From assembly GCA_036788295.1 (NCBI GenBank), contig DAIQNR010000012.1, forward strand, positions 1-64,000: DNA of 64,000 nucleotides. Reading direction: 5' to 3'. The DNA comes from JAHQVK01 sp036788295 (GTDB lineage: Bacteria > Myxococcota > Kuafuiibacteriia > Kuafuiibacteriales > Kuafuiibacteriaceae). Position 1 is the first letter of the stretch; each line of letters begins with the position of its first letter. The notes under the pieces were generated by a model. That model did not search any database and was not told the origin of the DNA. It worked only from the letters and a program-made list of their open reading frames with translations. The translations under genes were made by a program, and so were the position numbers. Positions 1-7,804 of the stretch are shown here, one piece after another.

Positions 1-2208
1 CGCGTACAGGATCGCCTCTCCGAGCCCCCCCAGCTCGTCCACCAGGCCGACGCCGAGGGCGTCCCGTCCTGACCAGACCCGGCCCTCCGCGAGCGGCTCG
101 ATCTCCTCGACCGGGCGGCCGCGGCCAGCGGCGACGACCTCGAGAAAGCGGCGGTAGCTGTCCCCGAGCGCGGACCGCAGGCGGGCTCGAGCCGCCGGAG
201 TAAGCGGGGTGAAGGAGTTCGATGCCCCGGAAAGCGCTCCGCGGCCCAGCACCTCGACCCCCACCCCGAGCCGGCCGAGCAGCCGGGACAGGTCGAGCTC
301 GAGAAGATAGATCCCGATCGAGCCGGTCAGCGTCGTCGGCTCGGCGAAGATGCGGGTCGCTGGGGCGGCCACGTAGTAGCCGCCGCTGGCGGCGACGTTG
401 CCGAAGCTCGCCACCACCGGCTTCTTTTGGGCGAGCCGGCTGACGGCCCTGGCCACGAGCTCCGATGCGCCCGCGTCGCCGCCGGGGCTGTCCACCCGGA
501 GGACGACCGCCTTGATCCTGGCTTCGCGCTCGCACCGCTCGAGGGCGGCGAGGAGGTCCAGGGCCCCGACGGTGCGGCCGAGACCGAGCGGGCTCGCCGA
601 AGATGCCCCGCCGGTGATCGGGGCGTCCACGTGCACGACCGCGACCATCGATCCGTCCTCGGGGCGCCAGGACTTGACCGGGGGGGTCGCAGTGAGGGCG
701 TGAAAGACCGACTGCTTGCTCTGGGATCGGCCGTAGAAATGCTCGTCGATCTCGTCGGGCCAGACGACGGCGTCGATGAAACCCCCGGCCAGCGCCTCGG
801 TGGCGGTCAGCACGCCGCGGTCGATGCCCGCGCGGACGGCGACCTCGCTCATCCCTCGTCCCTCGGCGATCATCCCCACCCGCGCCGCGTCGACCGTGTC
901 GAGGTACCGGCCGAGCCGGTCTCGCTCCTCCTCGCTCATCCCGCTTCGAGTGAAGGAGTCCGGGGCGTTCTTGTAGGCGCCGATCCGCTCCACCTCGACG
1001 GCGACCCCGAGCCGGTCGAGCGCTTCCCCGAGGTAGATCTGGGTGGTGGCGAGGCCATCGAAGCGGAGCACGGTCGGGGGGAGCGCGACGAGGCGCGAGC
1101 AGGCCGAAGCCACGAAGTAGGTGATGTCGTTGGCCGCTCCGAGCACGCAATCGACCGGCCGACCGGCCTTCCGGACGGTCTGAAGAGCCCGGCGCAGCTC
1201 TTCGGCGTTGGCCCAGCCGATCGTGAGCCGGCCGAACGTCAGCTGAACCGACGGCACCTGATCGGCGTAGGCGAGCGCTGCGATCGCCCGGGGCGCGGTC
1301 CCGTAGGGCCGAAGCTCGGCCTCGCCTCGGAGCAGGTAGAAGTCGGGCCCCGGCGTCAGGTCTCCGCCGAGCTGGGCCACGACCACCGAGCTGGAGGCGA
1401 GCACCCGAGCGCGAGGCTCGGACCGAACGGCGACCTCCGCCGCGAACTGAACCCCCGGCTCCACCGAATTCAGGAAGCCTCCGGTCGAGACCCGCCCGAA
1501 GTCGACGGCGACCTGCGTGAGCACGCCCACCGCCTCGAAACCGCCGGGGAGCCGTCGGGCCTGGGCTCCGAGGCCAGCCCGGATGCCTCTCACGAGCTCG
1601 ATCTCGAGCCGCGCACCGAAATCGAAGCCGTCGTCCACCCTCGGCGCGGTCGCGGCCGACACTCCGAGGAGCAGCCGGTCCCATCCGGGTCGGGTGGCCA
1701 ACGAGACGCCGTAGGACCGGCCCACGACGGCATCGGTCACGTCGGTGAACGTCGTCGCGAGCGAGAACCAGCGGGACAATCGCCACGTGAGCCCGAAGTC
1801 CCAGCCATCGACGCTCTCGGCCCCGGTCAGGTCCGCGCGGCGAAACGCGGCCCCGATGCCGAGGCCGCCCCGCTGAATGCCGACGCCGACCCGGGTCTCG
1901 GCCGATTCGACCGAGTCCGGCAACCAGTCTTGCTCCCGCGACAGCCCGAACGCGACCGTGTCGAAGATGGAGGCCGCCCAGTAGACGGCCAGCCCGGTCG
2001 AGCCGCCGTCGTCCCACCGCTGCTCTCGCCCGACCGCGGCGCGAAGCTCCGTTCCATCGAGAAATCCGAGGCCTGCCGGGTTGAAGCGGAGGGCGTAGGC
2101 GTCGTCCACGTCGGCCGCGAGCCGTTGCGGAAGCGGTGCGGCGGCGAGCGCGGACACCATGGCGGCGGCGATCACCGCCGGAGCATTCCTGGTCCAGCGC
2201 CAGCCCAC
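1..2208 (-). CDS. sppA: Signal peptide peptidase SppA (67K type) with extra N-terminal beta-rich domain, C-terminus cut by window edge
   Basis: A family S49 serine protease that degrades cleaved signal peptides in the envelope. 736 codons are visible and the end lies left of the window. GTG 2208 gives a basic n-region (RWTR) and an Ala-rich hydrophobic stretch, a likely signal peptide; ATG 2160 would cut into it. Residues about 30-300 are not protease: alternating hydrophobic and aromatic strands such as WDFGLTWRLSRWFSL suggest an outer-membrane-like barrel domain. The first S49 copy carries Lys413 (GAYKNAPDSF) and the second carries Ser608 (NVAASGGYY); these match the Lys and Ser of the E. 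coli SppA dyad, so the enzyme should be active. The fold of the extension is inference; the protease assignment is firm. Confidence 0.88.
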   Translation of the reverse strand, partial: MGWRWTRNAPAVIAAAMVSALAAAPLPQRLAADVDDAYALRFNPAGLGFLDGTELRAAVGREQRWDDGGSTGLAVYWAASIFDTVAFGLSREQDWLPDSVESAETRVGVGIQRGGLGIGAAFRRADLTGAESVDGWDFGLTWRLSRWFSLATTFTDVTDAVVGRSYGVSLATRPGWDRLLLGVSAATAPRVDDGFDFGARLEIELVRGIRAGLGAQARRLPGGFEAVGVLTQVAVDFGRVSTGGFLNSVEPGVQFAAEVAVRSEPRARVLASSSVVVAQLGGDLTPGPDFYLLRGEAELRPYGTAPRAIAALAYADQVPSVQLTFGRLTIGWANAEELRRALQTVRKAGRPVDCVLGAANDITYFVASACSRLVALPPTVLRFDGLATTQIYLGEALDRLGVAVEVERIGAYKNAPDSFTRSGMSEEERDRLGRYLDTVDAARVGMIAEGRGMSEVAVRAGIDRGVLTATEALAGGFIDAVVWPDEIDEHFYGRSQSKQSVFHALTATPPVKSWRPEDGSMVAVVHVDAPITGGASSASPLGLGRTVGALDLLAALERCEREARIKAVVLRVDSPGGDAGASELVARAVSRLAQKKPVVASFGNVAASGGYYVAAPATRIFAEPTTLTGSIGIYLLELDLSRLLGRLGVGVEVLGRGALSGASNSFTPLTPAARARLRSALGDSYRRFLEVVAAGRGRPVEEIEPLAEGRVWSGRDALGVGLVDELGGLGEAILYA

Positions 2209-2319
2209 AACGGCCCGGTGTTCCCCGAACCGCCGAGCGACCGCAAAACCGCCCCGGTGGTCCCCGGCGACCGCGCTTTTCACGCAACCAGGGCGAGACC
2301 GGGCCGATACCCCACCGAG

Positions 2320-2868
2320 ATGTCGGGGAAGGTCGGCGCGAGAGGCACGGGCGGAGCGGCGGAATGGTCCGCGTCGGTCGCGAGCGAGGCCGCGCTCGGG
2401 ACACCCCTGTCCGTGCGGACGGGTCCGGTCGAGAGCGACACCTCGGGCCCGGTCCAAGGGGTCCCGGCCAAACCCGACCGCTTGGCCAACCGGCACCACG
2501 CCGCCACCCGCCGAGACGCCTTCGAGGCCGATGAGAACGCGAGCCTCGCCGCGGACGCCGCCCGCCTGTTCCGAGGCAAGCTGGCCGCCTCGCTGATGGT
2601 GGTCCCGGCGAGCGGAAAGGCGCTGCTCGACGCCAAGGCGGACGCGATCCGGTTCTCGCAGCGGGTCGCCCCGAAGTCGGGGGTCGAAGGGAGCCGGGCG
2701 GCCCGGGGCGGTGAAGCGGGGCGGACCGCCGCGAAGGGCCGGGGTCTGAGGCTCATGCACGTCGGCGCGCTGCTTCAGCCCAACGAGGCGACGATCGCGC
2801 TCGGCCGAGGCCGATCGATCGCGCATCGCCCTGCCGGCCTCGGGCACTCCGCGGTCATCACCCGGTGA
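2320..2868 (+). CDS. Hypothetical protein, 182 aa
   Basis: I do not recognise this protein. The frame is open far upstream, but from about ATG 2320 onward the codons show the G-first, GC-third pattern of real genes here, strongest from 2440 to 2650 (ADAARLFRGKLAASLMVVP). The antisense frame at 2280-2756 lacks that pattern. The protein is rich in Ala, Arg and Gly, has no signal peptide or membrane helix, and has one helical stretch around residues 65-110. No clear ribosome site precedes ATG 2320, so the start is uncertain. Its last 11 bases overlap the end of the convergent membrane protein gene. It diverges from sppA. Confidence 0.5.
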   Translation: MSGKVGARGTGGAAEWSASVASEAALGTPLSVRTGPVESDTSGPVQGVPAKPDRLANRHHAATRRDAFEADENASLAADAARLFRGKLAASLMVVPASGKALLDAKADAIRFSQRVAPKSGVEGSRAARGGEAGRTAAKGRGLRLMHVGALLQPNEATIALGRGRSIAHRPAGLGHSAVITR

Positions 2869-4240
2869 ACGGACCCGCGCCCGGGCTCGGCGGTCCCCGG
2901 CCGAGTTCTGGCCCGTCGTCGCCTGGGCGGACCAGGTTCTCGAGCGGCTCAGCGCGGAGCCGGGCGAGCGTCTCCGATTCCGCCTCCCGCAGCAGGTCGA
3001 GACCCCGGACGTGAGCCTCCGGGACCGTTCGGTCCATGGGCAGCCCCCGGAGCGTGGAGAGGACGTCGGCCAGGCTGGTCTGACCGAGCGGCCGGGTGGG
3101 CGCGTAGCCGGTCTCTTCGTTCGCGAGCACCACCGCGATCAGGATCTTGCCTTCGACCAGCTCGTCGAGCAGCCGCCGGCCGTGGTGGGGCGGCACCCGG
3201 GCCTCGTCGAGCAGCGCTTGCGCCGACGTGGGCCCGAGCCCTTCTTGGTAGCGACGGGCGACCTCCAGCACGAGCTGGGCGGCCAGCTGCTCCCGCTCCC
3301 GCTGGGGGATCCGGCGTTCGGGCTCGTACGAAGACGCCGACTGCATCGCGAACGAGATGGTCGCCCCAAGCAAGACCAGCGTCCAGCTCACGTAGATCCA
3401 AAGGATGGTCAGCGGCACCGCGCCGAAGGAGCCATAGATTGCCGAATAGCTGATCGCCCGCCCGGCATAGATGGTGAAGACCTGCTGACCCACGACGTAG
3501 AGCAGGCCAGCTATGAGGCCGCCGGCGAACGCGGGGCCTACCCGAACCCGGGTGTTGGGGAGAAACAGATAGAGCCCCGAGAACAAGATGACGTAGACGA
3601 GCACCGGTCCGAGTCGAAACAGCGCCCGAAGCCCTGGCGCCGCCTCGAGCAGCGCCATCACGGTCTCGCTGCGCTCGACCGCGAGCAGGGTCGAAAATGC
3701 CACCCCGAACAGCACCGGCCCCAGGGTCACCAACGGCAGATAGACTTGAAAGCGGCGGATCCAGCCTCGGGACTCGGAGACCCCCCAGATGTCATTGAAC
3801 GCGGTCTCGATGTTCGACAGGGTCGTGACCGCGGTCACGAACAGGAGCATGGAACCCATCGCCCCGAGTCCTCCGGCGTTGGCGCCAGCGACGAACTGAT
3901 CGAGGTACTGGGTGACCACTTCGCGCTGCTGCACGGCGATCGCGTCGATGACGAGCGACTTCACCCGCTCGCCCGCCTCCTCGAGCCCGCCGAATGCGGT
4001 GAACAGCGAGAAACCCACCGCGATCAGAGGAACCAGCGACAGGAGGGTCACGAAAGTGAGCGTCGCCGCCCTGAGCCGGATCCGATCCTGCCGAAACGCG
4101 TCCACGACGATGTACACGCTGCGTGCGAGCACCACCCCGGTGACCTCGGCGAGGCTTCCGTCCAAACGCTCGTGCCGCCACATTCCCCGCGCCCAAAACT
4201 CCCGGGCGTCGCCGATGCGGACCATGATCCGTTCCTTCAT
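2858..4240 (-). CDS. YihY/virulence factor BrkB family membrane protein
   Basis: A polytopic inner-membrane protein of the BrkB/YihY family, once mislabelled ribonuclease BN; its biochemical role is unsettled. About 460 residues. Residues ~40-300 hold roughly six membrane helices with family-typical stretches such as RAATLTFVTLLSLVPL and SYSAIYGSFGAVPLTILWIY. A cytoplasmic C-terminal part (~310-440) looks like a winged-helix domain (ALLDEARVPPHHGRRLLDELV), common in the longer members. ATG 4240 is preferred over GTG 4246 because GAGG lies 7 nt upstream. The end is Pro/Gly-rich and overlaps the convergent ORF by 11 bases. It is divergent from the HEAT-like gene at 4321. Confidence 0.88.
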   Translation of the reverse strand: MKERIMVRIGDAREFWARGMWRHERLDGSLAEVTGVVLARSVYIVVDAFRQDRIRLRAATLTFVTLLSLVPLIAVGFSLFTAFGGLEEAGERVKSLVIDAIAVQQREVVTQYLDQFVAGANAGGLGAMGSMLLFVTAVTTLSNIETAFNDIWGVSESRGWIRRFQVYLPLVTLGPVLFGVAFSTLLAVERSETVMALLEAAPGLRALFRLGPVLVYVILFSGLYLFLPNTRVRVGPAFAGGLIAGLLYVVGQQVFTIYAGRAISYSAIYGSFGAVPLTILWIYVSWTLVLLGATISFAMQSASSYEPERRIPQREREQLAAQLVLEVARRYQEGLGPTSAQALLDEARVPPHHGRRLLDELVEGKILIAVVLANEETGYAPTRPLGQTSLADVLSTLRGLPMDRTVPEAHVRGLDLLREAESETLARLRAEPLENLVRPGDDGPELGRGPPSPGAGPFTG

Positions 4241-4320
4241 CTGCACGCCTCGGCCTACCAGAGGCCCAAGGCTACCGCCACAAGGGGGCGAACTTCCCCC
4301 GAGCGTCGGGCCCGGTCCAG

Positions 4321-5877
4321 GTGACCATCGACGTCGAACCGGCTACATCCTGCTCCGCGATGGCGGAGCAGGGGACGCGCTCGGCACCGTTCGCGTGGCT
4401 GAAGGAGGGCCGCCCCTGGTCGCCCCCGGTCTCGGGCGCCCTGAAGGACCTTCTCGGGCTCGAATCGAGCCAGGACGGCTTCTGCCGGCTCTTTCGCCCC
4501 AGCTTCCCCGGGCTTCGCAGCTACGTCATCCAGCCCCGGGTGGCCCCCGACCGGGCGGTGGAGCTCACGTTGGTCGGGGTGGCCCGCAGCGGTCGCCCCG
4601 TGCTCACCGGCACCCGGGCCTTCGTGCTCGGCCGCGATGGTTCGCTCGAAATCCATCGCGGATTCGACGAGGTCGAGCCGGCCTACCAGCACCGAAACTT
4701 CACGGTGGACCTCATCCGAAACGAGCTCGCGCTGCTCGCGCTCGCCCGAACCGGGCCGGCGTCACGGCTCACCATCGACGCCGAAGGGGTCGGACGGTAC
4801 GTCTGCGCCCTGCACGGCTTCGTGTTCGCCGACGAGACCGACGATGGTCCGCCGGTGCGCTCCGCCCGGGCGTTCGACCCCGAAGGGGACCGGGCGAGGC
4901 TGATCGCCGCGGCCGAGGCCTTCGTCGAGGCGACCGCCCGCCGGCTCGGGCTCGGGAGACTGGCGGTCGAGGCGGCCAGCCGGGAGCTGGCTTCGGCCAA
5001 AACGGCGTGGGACCTCGCTCGGCTCCACTTCCCCGGGGAGGAGACGCCGCTCGCCGGAGGAAGCGACGGGGCGAGCGGGGTCACGCGGCTCGGGCGAGAC
5101 TTTCTGCTCCACCGGGAGACCCCGGGCTGGCGAGGCGCGCTGTACCTGACTCCCCGAAACCGAGCGCTCGCTGCCGCCGCCACCGCCTACCGCGCGGCGA
5201 AGACCACGGACGGCCGCTCCCGCTACGACGAGGAGGTCGGGCGGGCGCTGCGCTCGTTGTCGGGGGGGCCCCGGGCGAGCCGGCTCCGGGCGCTCGAGAC
5301 GCTCGGCTTGCTCGGAGGCTCCGAACTCGGGCCTCGGCTCCGCGAGGTGGCGGAGGGGCCCGACCGCCGGGTGGCGGCGGTGGCGCGCCGGGTGCTGCTT
5401 TCGGTCGCCGGGCAGGGGCTGGCCGAGCGGATGCGGAGCTTCGCGCTCGACGAGGAGCAGCCGCCCGAGCGGCGGGCGTGGGTGCTGCGGGTGCTCGCCG
5501 AACACCACCCCTCGGAGCTCTCGGGGAAGTCCCAAATGCTGCGGGTCCATCCCGACCCCCGCATCCAGCGAGCGGCGATCCCGCTCATCGCGGCCGCCCC
5601 GCAGAGCGCGGCCGAGCTCGCCGCCATGCTCGCCGCCAACCCGAGGGGGGACGAGCGCCCCGGGCTCGACGAGCTCCGCCTCGAGCTCATCGAGGCGGTC
5701 GCCGAGCGGGCCGACCCGATGACGCTGCCGGTCCTGCTCGAGCAGTTCGCAGATCCGAATGCCCTACCTTCGGAGAGGCTCGCCCTCTCGAGGGCGCTCG
5801 TACGGTTTTCGGACCCTCGATCGAGGCAGGCGCTCGCCGAGGCTTCGCGCAGCTCGGTGCGGCCCCCGCTCCCCTGA
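4321..5877 (+). CDS. HEAT-repeat-like protein
   Basis: 518 residues from GTG 4321; ATG 4360 (14th codon) is an equal alternative. No signal peptide or membrane helix, so probably cytoplasmic. Residues ~15-270 form an unrecognised domain with mixed sheet-like stretches (YVIQPRVAPDRAVELTLVG). Residues ~300-500 are paired amphipathic helices with spacing typical of HEAT or PBS-lyase repeats (LRALETLGLLGGSELGPRLR; ERRAWVLRVLAEHHP), which usually bind protein partners. The stop codon falls inside the first units of a 20-bp tandem repeat, so the last residues (SVRPPLP) are repeat-encoded and may vary between strains. No function can be assigned. Confidence 0.7.
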   Translation: MTIDVEPATSCSAMAEQGTRSAPFAWLKEGRPWSPPVSGALKDLLGLESSQDGFCRLFRPSFPGLRSYVIQPRVAPDRAVELTLVGVARSGRPVLTGTRAFVLGRDGSLEIHRGFDEVEPAYQHRNFTVDLIRNELALLALARTGPASRLTIDAEGVGRYVCALHGFVFADETDDGPPVRSARAFDPEGDRARLIAAAEAFVEATARRLGLGRLAVEAASRELASAKTAWDLARLHFPGEETPLAGGSDGASGVTRLGRDFLLHRETPGWRGALYLTPRNRALAAAATAYRAAKTTDGRSRYDEEVGRALRSLSGGPRASRLRALETLGLLGGSELGPRLREVAEGPDRRVAAVARRVLLSVAGQGLAERMRSFALDEEQPPERRAWVLRVLAEHHPSELSGKSQMLRVHPDPRIQRAAIPLIAAAPQSAAELAAMLAANPRGDERPGLDELRLELIEAVAERADPMTLPVLLEQFADPNALPSERLALSRALVRFSDPRSRQALAEASRSSVRPPLP

Positions 5878-6025
5878 TGCGGTCCCCGCTCCCCAGATGA
5901 GGCCCCCGCTCCCCTGATGAGGCCCCCGCTCCCCTGATGAGGCCCCCGCTCCCCTGAGGGGCCCCCCGGGCCCCGCTCCCCTGAGGGGCCCCCCGGGCCC
6001 CGCTCCCCTGAGGGGCCCCCCGGGC
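5861..6025. repeat. GC-rich tandem repeat array (20-bp then 27-bp units)
   Basis: Five 20-bp units start at 5861, 5881, 5901, 5921 and 5941, each built around CCCCGCTCCCCTGA. They are followed by two 27-bp units (5961-5987 and 5988-6014) and a partial unit running into the N gap. The 27-bp units add runs of C and G that fold back on themselves (CCCCTGAGGGG; GGGCCCCCCGGGCCC). Copy number is unknown because assembly breaks here. Confidence 0.9.
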
Positions 6026-6125
6026 NNNNNNNNNNNNNNNNNNNNNNNNNNNNNNNNNNNNNNNNNNNNNNNNNNNNNNNNNNNNNNNNNNNNNNNNNNN
6101 NNNNNNNNNNNNNNNNNNNNNNNNN
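6026..6125. other. Assembly gap (100 N)
   Basis: Exactly 100 N, the usual placeholder for a scaffold gap of unknown size. It interrupts the tandem repeat array. Confidence 0.97.
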
Positions 6126-6179
6126 CCCGCTCCCCTGAGGGGGCGGCGCGAACCCATGCGAGAACGAGCCTCCCACCGC
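6126..6179. repeat. 54-bp repeat copy 1, stranded between two gaps
   Basis: This 54-bp island is identical to 6281-6334. It begins with the same CCCGCTCCCCTGAGGGG core as the upstream array, then adds about 35 bp of new sequence. A 54-bp fragment between two gaps with an exact copy on the far side suggests a longer array collapsed by the assembler. Confidence 0.85.
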
Positions 6180-6279
6180 NNNNNNNNNNNNNNNNNNNNN
6201 NNNNNNNNNNNNNNNNNNNNNNNNNNNNNNNNNNNNNNNNNNNNNNNNNNNNNNNNNNNNNNNNNNNNNNNNNNNNNNN
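6180..6279. other. Assembly gap (100 N)
   Basis: Second 100-N placeholder, between the two copies of the 54-bp repeat. Confidence 0.97.
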
Positions 6280-6280
6280 C

Positions 6281-6334
6281 CCCGCTCCCCTGAGGGGGCG
6301 GCGCGAACCCATGCGAGAACGAGCCTCCCACCGC
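6281..6334. repeat. 54-bp repeat copy 2
   Basis: Exact copy of 6126-6179. It lies 75 bp before the MglA-like gene, so the array and gaps sit in that gene's upstream region and its promoter may be partly hidden. Confidence 0.85.
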
Positions 6335-6408
6335 TCGGGGGCGCTTCAGCCCGGCGCTCGGACCTTGACCGCCGAGTCGCCCCCCCGGAGACTCGCGGTC
6401 GCCGGGCC

Positions 6409-7356
6409 ATGCCGACCTACAACTACAAGTCGAGGGAGCTCATCGCCAAGGTCGTTTACTACGGCCCCGGCCGCTGCGGAAAGACCACCAACCTCCAGCA
6501 GATCCACGCCAAGATGAGGCCCGAGACTCGAAGCGAGCTGCTGAGCGTCGCCACCGAGACCGACCGCACCATCTACTTCGACCTGCTGCCCCTCAACCTG
6601 GGCACGATCTCCGGGATGAAGTTCATGGTCCGGCTCTTCACCGTGCCTGGCCAGATCTACTATGCGGAGACCAGGAAGCTCGTGCTGAAGGGGGCCGATG
6701 GGATCGTCTTCGTGGCCGATTCGCAGGACCACATGCTGGACGAGAACCGGCAGTCGCTCCGGGACCTGAAAGACAACTTGCGATCCAACGGGCTGGACTA
6801 CGACTCGATCCCGCTCGTGATGCAGTGGAACAAGCGGGACCTGTCCCCGCTCGTTCCCGAGGCCGAGCTCGACGCGACCCTCAACGACCGCGGGGTCAAG
6901 GCGATCCCGGCGGTGGCCGCCTCCGGACAGGGCGTCCTCGAGACCCTGCGCCACGCGACGCTATCGGTGTTCAACCACATCAAGGCCGGCGGCAAGGCGG
7001 CGAGCCCCGGCGCCCGGCCGGCGAGCAGCCCGGCCAGGGCCAGCGCTCCGAGGGTGATCGAAGGGAGCCCGGGACGCCCGAGCCCAGGGAGCTGGTCGGC
7101 GGCGCTGCCCCGAACCCAGCTTCCCGGCAGCCCGACCAGCAACCCGTCGAGCCGGGACCTGCCCCGCGCGACCCACCCCGGTCGGGAGGCCCCCGCTCCG
7201 GTGCGCATCAGCACCGACATGGTCCTCGAGGAGTTCAAGAACCTGGCCGTCATGCAGAGCCAGGTCGCCGAGCGGGTCGCGCAGCTCGAGGCCGAGGTGC
7301 AGCGCCTCGGCCGCGAGAGCCACGACCTCCGAGAGATGCTCGCCCGCCGAGGCTGA
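6409..7356 (+). CDS. MglA-like Ras-family GTPase with C-terminal extension
   Basis: A small GTPase of the MglA family, which sets cell polarity and directs pili and gliding machinery in myxobacteria. Residues 1-195 form the GTPase: P-loop GPGRCGKTT (~19-27), switch-II region TVPGQIYYAETR where MglA has Thr in place of the usual Asp, and base-recognition motif NKRD (~140). MglA itself is about 195 residues. This protein has 120 more: a Pro/Ser-rich linker (~196-265) and a C-terminal coiled coil (EEFKNLAVMQSQVAERVAQL), so it is a long paralogue rather than MglA proper. ATG 6409 gives the family start MPTYNYKSRE-like. The downstream pilT fits a role in pilus polarity. Confidence 0.9.
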   Translation: MPTYNYKSRELIAKVVYYGPGRCGKTTNLQQIHAKMRPETRSELLSVATETDRTIYFDLLPLNLGTISGMKFMVRLFTVPGQIYYAETRKLVLKGADGIVFVADSQDHMLDENRQSLRDLKDNLRSNGLDYDSIPLVMQWNKRDLSPLVPEAELDATLNDRGVKAIPAVAASGQGVLETLRHATLSVFNHIKAGGKAASPGARPASSPARASAPRVIEGSPGRPSPGSWSAALPRTQLPGSPTSNPSSRDLPRATHPGREAPAPVRISTDMVLEEFKNLAVMQSQVAERVAQLEAEVQRLGRESHDLREMLARRG

Positions 7357-7424
7357 CGGCGCCCCAGCGGCGGCGCCGCAGCGGTTTCGCCGCACGGCCC
7401 TTGGGGGGGCTCACGGGGCGGTGC

Positions 7425-7430
7425 TAGGGT
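7425..7430 (+). promoter_or_regulatory. TAGGGT -10-like box
   Basis: TAGGGT lies 9 nt before the TTG start at 7440; TTGGGG (7401-7406) is a possible -35 with an 18-nt spacer. It matches the recurrent start-proximal box described in the findings. Confidence 0.4.
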
Positions 7431-7439
7431 CCACGAACC

Positions 7440-7763
7440 TTGAGCGATGGAGCGAGCCGCCCGCCGCGAGCGCTAGGGATTCCCCGCCCGCCCTCGCCCG
7501 AGGAGGACACCGACGGGTGGGCCGAGGTCATCGACCTCGTTCTGCTCCCGCTCGGCGCCCGCCCGACGCCGGTCGCGTACGTCGAGTACGAAGAGGTGCC
7601 GCGCCTGAGGGTGCTCGGCTGCGACCGATACCAGAGCTGCCTGAACTTCGTGGCCCGCGTACGGTGGAAGAGCTTTCACTGCCGCCAGTGCCCTCGAAAT
7701 CCAGCCCGAAGCGCCACCCGACCTCCGCTCGGGCGCGCCGCGAGCTGCGACCTCGGCGACTGA
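7440..7763 (+). CDS. Small protein with four-Cys cluster
   Basis: 107 residues from TTG 7440. I do not recognise the family. The middle (residues ~30-85) is the convincing part: GWAEVIDLVLLPLGARPTPVA, then Cys in GCDRYQSCLNF and FHCRQCP. Two Cys pairs about 20 residues apart (CxxxxxC and CxxC) resemble a small zinc-binding knuckle. No signal peptide. It sits between the MglA-like gene and pilT on the same strand, 42 bp before pilT, so a motility or regulatory role is possible. The last 20 residues are low complexity. Confidence 0.55.
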   Translation: MSDGASRPPRALGIPRPPSPEEDTDGWAEVIDLVLLPLGARPTPVAYVEYEEVPRLRVLGCDRYQSCLNFVARVRWKSFHCRQCPRNPARSATRPPLGRAASCDLGD

Positions 7764-7789
7764 CGCGGGGCCCGCCGCCCGTTTTGGGG

Positions 7790-7795
7790 TAGACT
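7790..7795 (+). promoter_or_regulatory. TAGACT -10-like box for pilT
   Basis: TAGACT ends 9 nt before GTG 7805, with no purine-rich ribosome site in the gap. The same hexamer and spacing recur at lgt. The 17-nt -35 position is not TTG-like. Confidence 0.45.
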
Positions 7796-7804
7796 GGTCC
7801 CGCC

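Noticed and set aside
2280..2756. Minus-strand 158-codon frame
   Set aside because: Third-position GC is poor compared with the plus-strand frame over the same bases.
427..2868. Long plus-strand open frame of 813 codons
   Set aside because: Only its last part (from about 2320) shows coding bias. The rest is antisense to sppA.
5861..6334. CRISPR array
   Set aside because: Units are short, contiguous and without unique spacers, and no cas gene is near.
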